DNA from: Bacillota bacterium | GTDB taxonomy: Bacteria > Armatimonadota > Hebobacteria > Hebobacterales > Hebobacteraceae | Reading direction: 5' to 3' | DNA: 8,600 nt | NCBI GenBank assembly: GCA_030597345.1 | Contig: JAUVSA010000076.1 | Location: forward strand, 1 to 8,600 | Shown here: in pieces, positions 1 through 6,946 of the stretch | How positions within the stretch are numbered: position 1 is the stretch's first letter | How the letters are laid out: each line of letters opens with the position of its first letter | Made by a program: the position numbers and the translations under genes | Notes under the pieces: model-generated | What the model saw: the letters and a program-made list of their open reading frames with translations, nothing else | What the model was told of the DNA's origin: nothing | The model's database searches: none

Positions 1-293
1 GCAGGAGGCTGGCGTGCCCCGGAGGCAGATCCTGCACCCCAGACGCGGGGGGACCAACATCGTGAGTGGTAACGTTCAAGGGGGCAGGTCAGGAGCTGGC
101 GGACGGCACGCTGAACACCATGACCTGTGACCGGGATGGGAAGCGGCGGCGGATGGAGGACTCCGACGGCACCCATGACTTCGTATGGGGCCAGGAGAAC
201 ATCCTCTGCGAGACCGACAACTCTGACACCACCGGCGGCTACTGCCTCCGCGCCCCCCAGCACCTCGCCTCCACGACCCCCGCGGCGGAGTGA
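1..293 (+). pseudogene. Degraded RHS/YD-repeat protein fragment
   Basis: The frame from 66 to 293 reads as the inside of an RHS/YD repeat: a GAGQELADGTLNTMT stretch, then DRDGKRRRMEDSDGTHDFVW, then ENILCETDNSDTT. These match the family pattern of YDGDGKR followed by an aromatic/Gly-rich strand and an ETD turn. The frame has no proper start, because an in-frame TGA (63-65) lies directly before the GTG at 66. The upstream piece of the repeat (RRGGTNIVSGNV) reads in another frame, from base 2 to about 76, so a frameshift lies near 66-80. A second lesion is likely around 184-200, where the usual DGQNI reads GQENI. RHS proteins are large secreted or surface polymorphic proteins, often toxins, and their broken C-terminal pieces commonly litter genomes. 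I infer a non-functional remnant that ends at the TGA at 291-293. The 5' part lies outside the window. Confidence 0.6.
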
Positions 294-312
294 GAAGTCA
301 GCTCTCAGCTCG

Positions 313-342
313 TTCGACACTCGCCCAGCAAAGTGCTACAAT
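313..342 (+). promoter_or_regulatory. Candidate sigma70-type promoter for proB
   Basis: A TACAAT hexamer at 337-342 matches the -10 consensus in five of six positions. A TTCGAC at 313-318 is a weaker -35 match, 18 nt upstream. Transcription would start near 349, which gives a very short leader, with GAGG at 349-352 acting as the RBS of the GTG at 361. The leader would be almost too short to hold the RBS, so the true start site may differ. Confidence 0.3.
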
Positions 343-360
343 CTCCCCGAGGTCCCGGCT

Positions 361-1500
361 GTGTCCGAAGCCCGTTCCCAGCTCCACGACGCCGCACGCA
401 TCGTCATAAAGCTCGGCTCCAGAGTTGTCACCACACCAGACGGCGCGGTTGACGAGGACCACCTTTCCCACCTCGCGGAGCAGATCACCGAGCTAACCCG
501 CGCCGACAAGCAGGTCGTCCTCGTCACCAGCGGCGCCATCCGCGCCGGCCGCACTCAACTCGGCATCCGCGACCGGAGCCTCGACCTCCCCGCCCGCCAG
601 GCGACCGCCGCGGTGGGCCAGATCGAACTCATGTGGCGCTACCGCGAGATCTTCGGCAAGTTCGGCCAGCCCATAGCCCAGGTGCTCCTCACCCAGCTCG
701 AACTCTCGGACTTCCGCCGCTATCTGCACCTGCGCAATACGCTCAGCACGCTGCTGCGCGAATACCGCGTGGTCCCGGTGCTCAACGAGAACGACTCGGT
801 CTCCGCCGAGGGCGTCCAGATCGGCGAGAACGACCGGCTCGCCGCGGTGGTGGCCTCCAAGCTGGACGCGGATCTCCTGCTCTCCCTCTCCGATGTCGCC
901 GGCTACTACGACCGCGACCCCAAGCGAGAGGCCGATGCTCAGCTCATCCCGTTGGTTCGCGAGATCACGCCGGAGATGGAGAAGGTGGCGCTCGATTCCG
1001 CGGGCCTGGCGGGGCGGGGCGGCATGAGCACCAAGCTCGACTCCGCCAAGCTGGCGATGAACGCCGGCGTGATCATGGTCATCGCCCACGGCCGGGAGCC
1101 GAACGTGATCAGGCGCATCATGGCCGGCGATGAAGTTGGCACTATCTTTCTTCCCAAGGCTGATAAGCTCCGCTCCCGGAAGCGCTGGATCGCCTATGCC
1201 ACCCTCCCGAAGGGGAAGATCGTCGTGGACGAAGGCGCTGCCAAGGCGCTGATCGAGGCCGGCAAGAGCCTCCTCCCTGTGGGCATAACGGCAGTGGAGG
1301 GGGAGTTCGAGGCCGGCGATATGGTCGCCGTGATGGCGGACCAAGCTGGGAAGCAAAGCGAAATCGCGCGGGGGCTGGTCAACTACGATTCGGCCGACCT
1401 GAGAAGAATTCAGGGCTGCAGGTCGAAAGATATCCGGAAGCAGCTGGGGCATCGCGACTTCGACGAGGCGATTCACAGAGATAACCTCGTCCTGCTGTGA
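361..1500 (+). CDS. proB: Glutamate 5-kinase
   Basis: Phosphorylates the gamma-carboxyl of L-glutamate with ATP, the first committed step of proline synthesis, in the cytosol. The 379-aa product has the two-domain form. An amino-acid-kinase domain spans about residues 12-262: IVIKLGS (14-20), the VTSGAI loop (55-60), LNENDSVS (141-148) and IGENDRL (154-160) for glutamate binding, and SLSDVAGYYDRDP (175-187) and GRGGMSTKL (218-226) at the nucleotide site. A C-terminal PUA domain spans about 280-370, with KGKIVVDEGAAKAL near its start. Length is slightly above the usual ~367 aa. The GTG at 361 is chosen because family homology begins a few residues later and GAGG sits 8 nt upstream. The same frame is open back to 127, but that part overlaps the RHS remnant and is not kinase-like. 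The usual partner proA is not adjacent. Proline feedback inhibition is typical of the family but cannot be judged here. Confidence 0.96.
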   Translation: MSEARSQLHDAARIVIKLGSRVVTTPDGAVDEDHLSHLAEQITELTRADKQVVLVTSGAIRAGRTQLGIRDRSLDLPARQATAAVGQIELMWRYREIFGKFGQPIAQVLLTQLELSDFRRYLHLRNTLSTLLREYRVVPVLNENDSVSAEGVQIGENDRLAAVVASKLDADLLLSLSDVAGYYDRDPKREADAQLIPLVREITPEMEKVALDSAGLAGRGGMSTKLDSAKLAMNAGVIMVIAHGREPNVIRRIMAGDEVGTIFLPKADKLRSRKRWIAYATLPKGKIVVDEGAAKALIEAGKSLLPVGITAVEGEFEAGDMVAVMADQAGKQSEIARGLVNYDSADLRRIQGCRSKDIRKQLGHRDFDEAIHRDNLVLL

Positions 1501-1517
1501 GCGCGGCCGCGCCGAAG

Positions 1518-1690
1518 GCAGACAGGCGACACTAAGAATCTCTAACAAAACTCTGCTCCACCGCTGTCATTCTGAGCGGAGCGAAGAATCCCGCCGTTTC
1601 CGGGGTGTTTGCAGCTCCGGAGTGAAGAACTTCGAGGTTTTGTTAGAGTCTCTAAGGCAGACAGGCGACATCAGCAGACAGGCGACACTA

Positions 1691-1691
<1 letters not shown>
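1518..1691 (+). repeat. Three copies of a 14-nt direct repeat
   Basis: GCAGACAGGCGACA occurs at 1518-1531, 1657-1670 and 1674-1687. The first and third copies continue identically with CTAA, giving 18 identical bases. The second and third copies are separated by only TCA. The third copy contributes AGGCGA (1680-1685), five bases before the ATG at 1691, so the repeat forms the RBS region of the downstream oxidoreductase operon. Confidence 0.75.
1532..1656. mobile_element. MITE-like palindromic intergenic element
   Basis: The 125-bp element begins with CTAAGAATCTCTAACAAAAC (1532-1551) and ends with the imperfect inverted copy at 1637-1656; 17 of 20 positions pair. It is flanked on both sides by the same 14-nt direct repeat, GCAGACAGGCGACA (1518-1531 and 1657-1670). 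Inside lies a hairpin built on ATTCT (1569-1573) and AGAAT (1585-1589), within a segment starting TGTCATTCTGAGCG. That segment resembles an interspersed palindromic motif I recall as widespread in environmental bacterial genomes. The element encodes no protein. Terminal inverted repeats plus flanking direct repeats suggest a non-autonomous transposed element, but no transposase is present and 14 nt is long for a target duplication. A REP-like element within a repeated leader is the alternative. Confidence 0.5.
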
Positions 1692-2769
<1,078 letters not shown>

Positions 2770-2773
<4 letters not shown>

Positions 2774-3549
2774 GCATGGAAGAGGGAACTCGGACGAGCG
2801 TCCTCTTCGAGCGCCCGCGGGCGCTCGAGCCTGTCCGCATGCACTACTGCCCGGGCTGCACGCATGGGATCGTTCACCGGTTGGTGGCGGAGGTGATGGA
2901 CGAACTCGACCTGGCGGAGCGGGCGGTCGGCATTGCCTCGGTGGGGTGCGCGGTCTTCGCCTACAATTACTTCGCCTGCGACATGGTCGAGGCGGCCCAC
3001 GGGCGCGCCCCCGCCGTCGCCGTCGGGGTGAAGCGGGTGCGGCCGGACCTCTTCGTGTTCACCTACCAGGGCGACGGAGATCTCGCCGCAATCGGGATCG
3101 CGGAGACGATCCACGCGGCGGCCCGGGCCGACAACATCAGCATCGTCTTCGTCAACAACGCGGTCTTCGGAATGACCGGCGGGCAGATGGCCCCCACCAC
3201 GCTGCCGGGCATGAAGACGAGCACCACTCCGTACGGCCGGGACCCGAAGGCGGCCGGCAACCCGATCCGGGTCTGTGAGCTGCTGAGTGCCCTGGACGGC
3301 CCGGCGTATCTCGCGCGGGTGAGTGTCACGAACCCGCAGCGAGTGCGGGAGGCCAAGAGAGCGATCCGCAAGGCATTCGAGGCCCAGCTCAAGGGACTCG
3401 GATTCTCACTGGTGGAGGTGCTTTCCACCTGCCCGACGCGGTGGGCGATGCCTCCCCAAAAGGCGTTGAAGTGGCTGGACGACAACATGGCGGCCTACTA
3501 TCCGATCAAGGAGTTCGTGGTCGCCGAGGGCCTGCTAGAGGAGAAATGA
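2770..3549 (+). CDS. 2-oxoacid:ferredoxin oxidoreductase, beta (TPP-binding) subunit
   Basis: This is the catalytic subunit that holds thiamine diphosphate and an iron-sulfur cluster. In the 259-aa product the TPP motif is GDGDLAAIG (101-109), ending at VNN (128-130) with the expected spacing. Four cysteines sit where this family places its [4Fe-4S] ligands: Cys27 and Cys30 (CPGC), Cys60 (SVGC) and Cys221 (STCPTRW). Other family signatures are FGMTGGQMAPTT (133-144) and the C-terminal WLDDNM. The start overlaps the alpha stop as ATGA (2770-2773), indicating translational coupling; a second ATG at 2776 is a possible alternative start. It is equivalent to VorA, KorB or PorB depending on nomenclature. 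All expected catalytic residues are present, so the enzyme looks functional. Confidence 0.93.
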
Positions 3550-4118
3550 GCGGCGAGCGACTTCATCACGAGGTGTTGATCGCGGGCTTCGGAGGGCAAG
3601 GCGTGGTGCTGGCCGGCCAGCTCCTTGCCAACGCGGCGCTTGCCGAGGGCAGGGAAGTCGTGTGGGCGCCTTCCTACGGGCCGGAGATGCGCGGGGGCCC
3701 GGTGCACTGCACGATCATCGTCGCCTCGCAGCGAATCGGCTCCCCCGAGGTCTCCCTGGCCGACTCCCTGCTGATCATGGACCAGGCCTCACTGGACCGG
3801 CTCGCCCACCGCGTGAAGCCGGAGGGACTCTTCGTCCTAAACAGCTCCCTGGTGCGGGCCAGGCCGGAGAACGACACCTGTGAGATGCTGTCCATTCCCG
3901 CCAACGACGTGGCGGAGGAGCTGGGGAATCTGCGGGTGGCGAATGTGATCATGCTGGGGGCTTTTCTGGAGAAGCGACCGATCGTTTCTCCAGAGAGCGT
4001 TGAGAACGCGATGCGGCTGTTGGCGGGGAAAGGGTATGAGCACTTGATCGCGATCAACCAGCAAGCGCTGGCACGGGGGGCAGAGCTAGCGCGGGAGGCC
4101 GACGCCGACGGATCGTGA
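3546..4118 (+). CDS. 2-oxoacid:ferredoxin oxidoreductase, gamma subunit
   Basis: The 190-aa product is a typical gamma/PorC-KorC subunit, which contributes to CoA binding in the alpha-beta-gamma assembly. Signatures are EVLIAGFGGQGVVLAGQLLA (9-28) with the FGGQGV core, WAPSYGPEMRGGPVHCTIIV (40-59), and LIMDQASLDRL (76-86). The chosen ATG at 3546 overlaps the beta stop as ATGA (3546-3549). AGAGGAG at 3537-3543 is its RBS with a short spacer. The frame is open upstream to 3441, but that part overlaps the beta gene and lacks homology. The last dozen residues are Ala/Glu/Asp-rich and family-neutral. It ends the operon. No small 2x[4Fe-4S] ferredoxin (delta) gene accompanies the three subunits in this window. 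Confidence 0.93.
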   Translation: MSGERLHHEVLIAGFGGQGVVLAGQLLANAALAEGREVVWAPSYGPEMRGGPVHCTIIVASQRIGSPEVSLADSLLIMDQASLDRLAHRVKPEGLFVLNSSLVRARPENDTCEMLSIPANDVAEELGNLRVANVIMLGAFLEKRPIVSPESVENAMRLLAGKGYEHLIAINQQALARGAELAREADADGS

Positions 4119-4129
4119 GGGGGGGTGGG

Positions 4130-4151
4130 GCGCGGAAGTCGGATTCCGCGC
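4130..4151. terminator. Perfect 8-bp hairpin after the oxidoreductase operon
   Basis: GCGCGGAA (4130-4137) and TTCCGCGC (4144-4151) pair perfectly around a 6-nt loop, 11 nt after the gamma stop codon. It lies between a plus-strand operon and the end of a convergent minus-strand cassette, where a terminator is expected. No T-tract follows on either strand, so intrinsic termination is uncertain; it could act as an mRNA 3'-end stabiliser. The rest of 4152-4263 shows nothing recognisable. Confidence 0.35.
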
Positions 4152-4263
4152 TGGTGTGTGGGTGCCAGGGTCACTCGAGGGGCGCGCCTGGTGATAGGAA
4201 GACCAATGCTCGTTTCGTTACACGCCGTTCACTACCGCCGGTGAGCATCGCCGGGCCACCGCG

Positions 4264-4590
4264 TCATCTCTGGCCGCTCCTGAGCCAAGTTCGCACGTAA
4301 GCCCTACAGTTCGGGCATAGCAACATAACACTGTCAAGCTTCCAGTTCTCGGTGTCACTATCCCTGTGGAAGACAATGAGAGGAATAGGCTTGCCCATCC
4401 ACTTCCCTCTACCGCACCGCTCACACCTGTGGCCCCTTTCTTTGATGAGGGCACGCTTTCTGGCTGACTTTGTCTTGAGTGTGGTCCGCCCGATGTCCCG
4501 CTTGCTCCTAATGGTATGTTCGTTCATGCACCGCACCGTGCAGTAGGAGCCGAACCGTATCTTCTTCCCACAGTTGAGGCACTTAAGCAT
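4264..4590 (-). CDS. Small HNH-family zinc protein with altered active site
   Basis: The 108-aa protein begins with a zinc-finger-like segment (Cys4, Cys7, Cys17, Cys21), then a basic linker rich in Lys/Arg (about 27-50), then an HNH core: RGHRCERCG (52-60), GKPIPLIVFHRDSD (66-79), NWKLDSVMLLCPNC (82-95). Phage-type HNH endonucleases have this layout. The second zinc site (Cys56, Cys59, Cys92, Cys95) is intact and the likely general base His75 is present. Compared with the usual HH...N...H pattern, the first His is Phe74, the central Asn is Ser87 and the last His is Arg96. A DNA-binding protein without nuclease activity, or a decaying homing/phage nuclease, is therefore plausible. The ATG at 4590-4588 overlaps the preceding stop as TGATG. 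GC content of 4321-4560 is about 54% by hand count, well below its neighbours, suggesting transfer. Confidence 0.8.
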   Translation of the reverse strand: MLKCLNCGKKIRFGSYCTVRCMNEHTIRSKRDIGRTTLKTKSARKRALIKERGHRCERCGRGKWMGKPIPLIVFHRDSDTENWKLDSVMLLCPNCRAYVRTWLRSGQR

Positions 4591-4739
4591 CAGCTCAACC
4601 GTCCCACTACCGAGCCCATGTAGGCCCTTGTCTTGGCAGCAATCTTTCCGGCTGGCTCCTTGTCTCCCTGCCAGTGGGAGTGAAATGTCCGGACGGCGCC
4701 CAATCCCGGGAGACGCACGAAGGCATATATCGCCGCCAT
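4590..4739 (-). CDS. Unrecognised basic 49-aa peptide
   Basis: I do not recognise this protein. The reading starts at the ATG at 4739-4737 (a GTG sits directly before it) and ends in a TGA sharing one base with the HNH start. It begins 14 nt after the stop of the zipper/membrane gene, and GGGGAAG in that gap is a fair RBS. The N-terminal part is hydrophobic (MAAIYAFVRLPGLGAV), followed by HSHWQGDKEP (20-29) and a basic stretch GKIAAKTRAY (31-40). There are seven Lys/Arg against two Asp/Glu. Evidence that it is real rests on packing: RBS, close spacing and stop/start overlap on both sides. It may be a coupling leader for the HNH gene rather than a functional protein. Confidence 0.5.
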   Translation of the reverse strand: MAAIYAFVRLPGLGAVRTFHSHWQGDKEPAGKIAAKTRAYMGSVVGRLS

Positions 4740-4753
4740 CACGGCGCTTCCCC

Positions 4754-4984
4754 TCACCGCAGGAACGCCGTTGCGATTGTCGCCGCGAGGATCAGCAGGA
4801 GAATCTCAACCGCCCACGTCCTCCACTGGAGCTTGGACTTCAAGGCCAAGTTCTCGGCCTTCAGTTCGACCACAGTCTGAGCGAGGCGGTCCGCCTCGGC
4901 ACGCAGCTCCTCACTGCGTTCCTCCCTCTGGATCGCCTCATCGGCTGGCCCTTCGCTCCCTCGCCTCTGCTCCTCTGTCGCCAC
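4754..4984 (-). CDS. Leucine-zipper protein with C-terminal membrane anchor
   Basis: The 76-aa product has an acidic, charged N terminus (1-22), a coiled coil (about 23-52) and one hydrophobic helix (WAVEILLLILAATIATAFL, 57-75) ending in Arg. Leucines at 27, 34, 41 and 48 are spaced exactly seven apart, and the other core position carries Ala31, Val38, Asn45 and Leu52. A buried Asn in that register is typical of parallel two-stranded zippers. The GTG start at 4984-4982 has a GAGGAGAAGAGG run about 8 nt upstream, a strong RBS. Topology resembles small phage proteins such as the XhlA haemolysin/holin-associated family, but I cannot claim homology. It heads the tight minus-strand cassette with the 49-aa peptide and the HNH protein. 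A long overlapping plus-strand frame is compositionally a shadow. Confidence 0.62.
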   Translation of the reverse strand: MATEEQRRGSEGPADEAIQREERSEELRAEADRLAQTVVELKAENLALKSKLQWRTWAVEILLLILAATIATAFLR

Positions 4985-5023
4985 CTTGGTTGCCTCTTCT
5001 CCTCAGACTGCCCAGGCGACGCG

Positions 5024-5057
5024 CTGAAGGCCCGGGGTGCTTCCCCCGGGCCTTCAG
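5024..5057. terminator. Perfect 14-bp GC-rich hairpin
   Basis: CTGAAGGCCCGGGG (5024-5037) pairs with CCCCGGGCCTTCAG (5044-5057) without a mismatch, around a 6-nt loop. It lies about 40 nt upstream of the minus-strand zipper gene start and just before its RBS. No T-tract follows on either strand. It could terminate or attenuate transcription entering the cassette, or mark the boundary of an inserted segment. Confidence 0.45.
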
Positions 5058-5507
5058 AGGTCACCTGCCATCGCTATTCTGTTGACCGGTGCTCGCCGAA
5101 GCCAGCTCAGGCCACTTCTTGCGTGGCCGTCGTCCGCCATCTTGTTATGTTCCACGCCTTCGGCCCTGACCCGGAGGGTTCTCTTGGCGGACTTGTTGGC
5201 TCTTGATACAACGCTGGCCGGCGGCCCGCCAGTGCTGTTCGGACCCCCGCGACACCAGTTGCAGCGGGCAAGGAGGCGTGAGACACCTCATGTTCGGCCG
5301 GTGAGTCCGAATCGTCCTCAGGCAGGGCACTAGAGACGCTCCGGGAACGGTCTCATGGCTGTGTGACCCCGGCGCACAGGTGCTTGTGACGACTAACGGA
5401 AACTATGGAGGCAGCGGCTTAGCGTTCGGGGGACGTCCGGGGCACAGGTTTCATGCGAACCTGACCGCTGCAGCCAACTTCACGACAGAGAACAAGGAGT
5501 CCGATTC
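5058..5507. other. Intergenic stretch without a confident gene
   Basis: No protein or RNA gene is convincing here. A small hairpin, GGCCAC (5110-5115) with GTGGCC (5123-5128), has a 7-nt loop. A plus-strand frame open from 5305 to 5511 ends with residues such as AQVLVTTNGNYGGSGLAFGG and overlaps the next gene start as ATGA. It lacks an ATG and an RBS, so it may be the tail of a lost gene. A 28-codon minus-strand frame (5140 to 5054) has no RBS. Just before the next gene, AAGGAG at 5494-5499 is a strong RBS. Confidence 0.5.
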
Positions 5508-6818
5508 ATGAGTTCGTGGCTGACCCTATTGGGCATGTTCTCCCTGGTGCTGCCGATGGCTTGCGCCACCGGGAGCGCTGACGAACACTCCCCGGGCATG
5601 CCGCCTGAGTGTGTCCCCCGCGGGGGGCTGCCCAACGTCCTTCGGAAGCTGGCGCGCGGCGACAGTGTTCGCATTGCCTACCTCGGCGGTAGTATCACCA
5701 ATGCCCCCGGGTGGCGGACCATGACCGCGGAGTGGTTCCAGGAGCAGTATCCCGAGGCGAAGATCGAAGGGATCAACGCCGGCATCTCCGGCACCGGCTC
5801 GCCCCTGGGCGTCTTCCGGCTGGAGCGCGATGTGCTCCAGCACAACCCCGATCTGCTCTTCGTCGAGTTCGCGGTGAACGACGGCTACGCCTCCACAGAA
5901 CAAATCCACAGGTCGATGGAGGGGATCGTTCGCAAGGCCTGGCGGACCCGGCCCGATCTCGATATCTGCTTCGTCTTCGTGGTCTGGCAGGGGATGACGG
6001 AGGGCCTGCGGCAGGGCAACGTCCCCCACACCTACGCCGAGCACACGGACATCGCCGAGCACTACGACCTCCCGACCATCCACATGGGGGTGGAGGTGGC
6101 GCGCCTCGAGAAGGAGGGCAAGCTTCTCTTCACGGGCAAGTGGCCTGAGACCGAGGAGGAGAAGGCAGCGCTCGGCGATAAGATATTGTTTTCCATGGAT
6201 GGCGCCCACCCCTATGAGGCCGGCCATCGGCTCTACGCGGAGGCCGTGGCGCGCTCGATGGAGAAGATGAAGGACCTCGGTCAGCCGGGGCCGCACGCAC
6301 TTCCTGAGCCATTCCGCGAGGACAACTTCGAATCAGCGAGGCCGATCCCAGTGGACCGGGCCCGGCTGAGCTCCGGGTGGCGGAAGCTCGACCTCGTCGA
6401 CGATGCTGCGATGAGGGAGCTCCGCGGGGGGATCGAGTTCGGCGATAAGCTGGACACGCTGTGGGTGGCGGAAAGACCGGGAGAGAGCATCTCCTTCCGC
6501 TTCAATGGCGCCAGCCTCATGATGTACGATCTGATGGGGCCCGATTGCGGCCAGATCATCGTCACCATCGACGACCGGGAGCCGAAGATCATCCCCCGGT
6601 TTGACTCCTGGTCGGAGGGGCATCGGATCACCGTGATGATCGCCGCTGCCGACCTGCCGGACGGCGTCCACACCGTGACCTTCGAGATCCACCCCGAGCA
6701 GCCCGACAAGGCCAAGTTCCTGGCGGAGCGGGGAGTCACGATGGACGACCCCGCGCGCTACGACGGGACGAAATGGTATGTCGGGTCCATCCTCGTGACT
6801 GGCGAGGTGCTGGACTAG
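5508..6818 (+). CDS. Exported SGNH/GDSL hydrolase with C-terminal beta-type domain
   Basis: Probably a secreted esterase or deacetylase; the substrate is unknown, and family members often remove acetyl groups from polysaccharides. The 436-aa product starts with a signal peptide (1-20), which may be cleaved after ACA. Cys19 lies in a poor lipobox (LPMAC), so lipidation is doubtful. SGNH blocks are in order: block I YLGGSIT (58-64) with nucleophile Ser62; block II NAGISGTGS (90-98) with the oxyanion Gly; block III FAVNDG (121-126) with Asn124; block V DGAHP (231-235) with Asp231 and His234. A second domain (about 285-436) is rich in beta-like alternation: SISFRFNGASLMMYDLMG, QIIVTIDD and HTVTFEIHP. 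It looks like a sandwich accessory domain of the sort that follows SGNH cores in plant-polysaccharide esterases. The ATG at 5508 has AAGGAG eight bases upstream. It converges with the membrane-protein gene beyond it. Confidence 0.9.
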   Translation: MSSWLTLLGMFSLVLPMACATGSADEHSPGMPPECVPRGGLPNVLRKLARGDSVRIAYLGGSITNAPGWRTMTAEWFQEQYPEAKIEGINAGISGTGSPLGVFRLERDVLQHNPDLLFVEFAVNDGYASTEQIHRSMEGIVRKAWRTRPDLDICFVFVVWQGMTEGLRQGNVPHTYAEHTDIAEHYDLPTIHMGVEVARLEKEGKLLFTGKWPETEEEKAALGDKILFSMDGAHPYEAGHRLYAEAVARSMEKMKDLGQPGPHALPEPFREDNFESARPIPVDRARLSSGWRKLDLVDDAAMRELRGGIEFGDKLDTLWVAERPGESISFRFNGASLMMYDLMGPDCGQIIVTIDDREPKIIPRFDSWSEGHRITVMIAAADLPDGVHTVTFEIHPEQPDKAKFLAERGVTMDDPARYDGTKWYVGSILVTGEVLD

Positions 6819-6853
6819 CCGGGATCCCTGACGGGAAGGCAAGCTAATCGGCG

Positions 6854-6867
6854 GCGCGTGCACGCGC
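6854..6867. repeat. Perfect 14-bp palindrome between convergent genes
   Basis: GCGCGTG followed by CACGCGC forms an uninterrupted palindrome about 36 nt after the hydrolase stop. It could be a protein-binding site or part of a transcript end. With all-GC-rich composition, chance is not excluded. Confidence 0.3.
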
Positions 6868-6902
6868 TCCTACGTGCCCATATGAGCCCACGGCCAGGGC
6901 AG

Positions 6903-6920
6903 ACAGGACCCGACTCCTGT
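6903..6920. terminator. Short stem-loop between convergent genes
   Basis: ACAGGA (6903-6908) pairs with TCCTGT (6915-6920) around a 6-nt loop, in the gap between the ends of the plus-strand hydrolase and the minus-strand membrane protein. There is no T-tract, so it is only a weak bidirectional terminator candidate. Confidence 0.25.
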
Positions 6921-6946
6921 TCCCTCCCCGCCCCTCCCGGACCCGG

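Noticed and set aside
305..335. GTTCGA resembling a tRNA T-loop
   Set aside because: The flanking bases do not form a T stem, and no acceptor or anticodon arms can be found around it.
127..360. 78-codon upstream extension of the proB frame
   Set aside because: It overlaps the RHS remnant, is Ser/Thr/Pro/Arg-rich without kinase homology, and the GTG at 361 has its own RBS and fits the family N terminus.
1501..1512. GCGCGGCCGCGC palindrome directly after the proB stop as a terminator
   Set aside because: Only a 4-bp stem can form with a minimal loop, and no T-tract follows.
493..1548. 351-codon minus-strand open frame opposite proB
   Set aside because: A high-GC shadow frame; its sequence is low-complexity and the opposite strand is an unmistakable kinase.
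1622..1690. 23-residue N-terminal extension of the alpha subunit
   Set aside because: It is encoded inside the palindromic element and repeats; family proteins begin close to the ATG at 1691, which has an RBS.
5054..5140. 28-codon minus-strand ORF ending in the 14-bp hairpin
   Set aside because: No RBS at a usable distance, no recognisable features and too short to support alone.
4574..5206. 210-codon plus-strand open frame across the small-gene cassette
   Set aside because: Pro/Ser/Arg-rich with no fold-like pattern and no good RBS, whereas the minus strand has a zipper, a membrane helix, RBSs and tight spacing.
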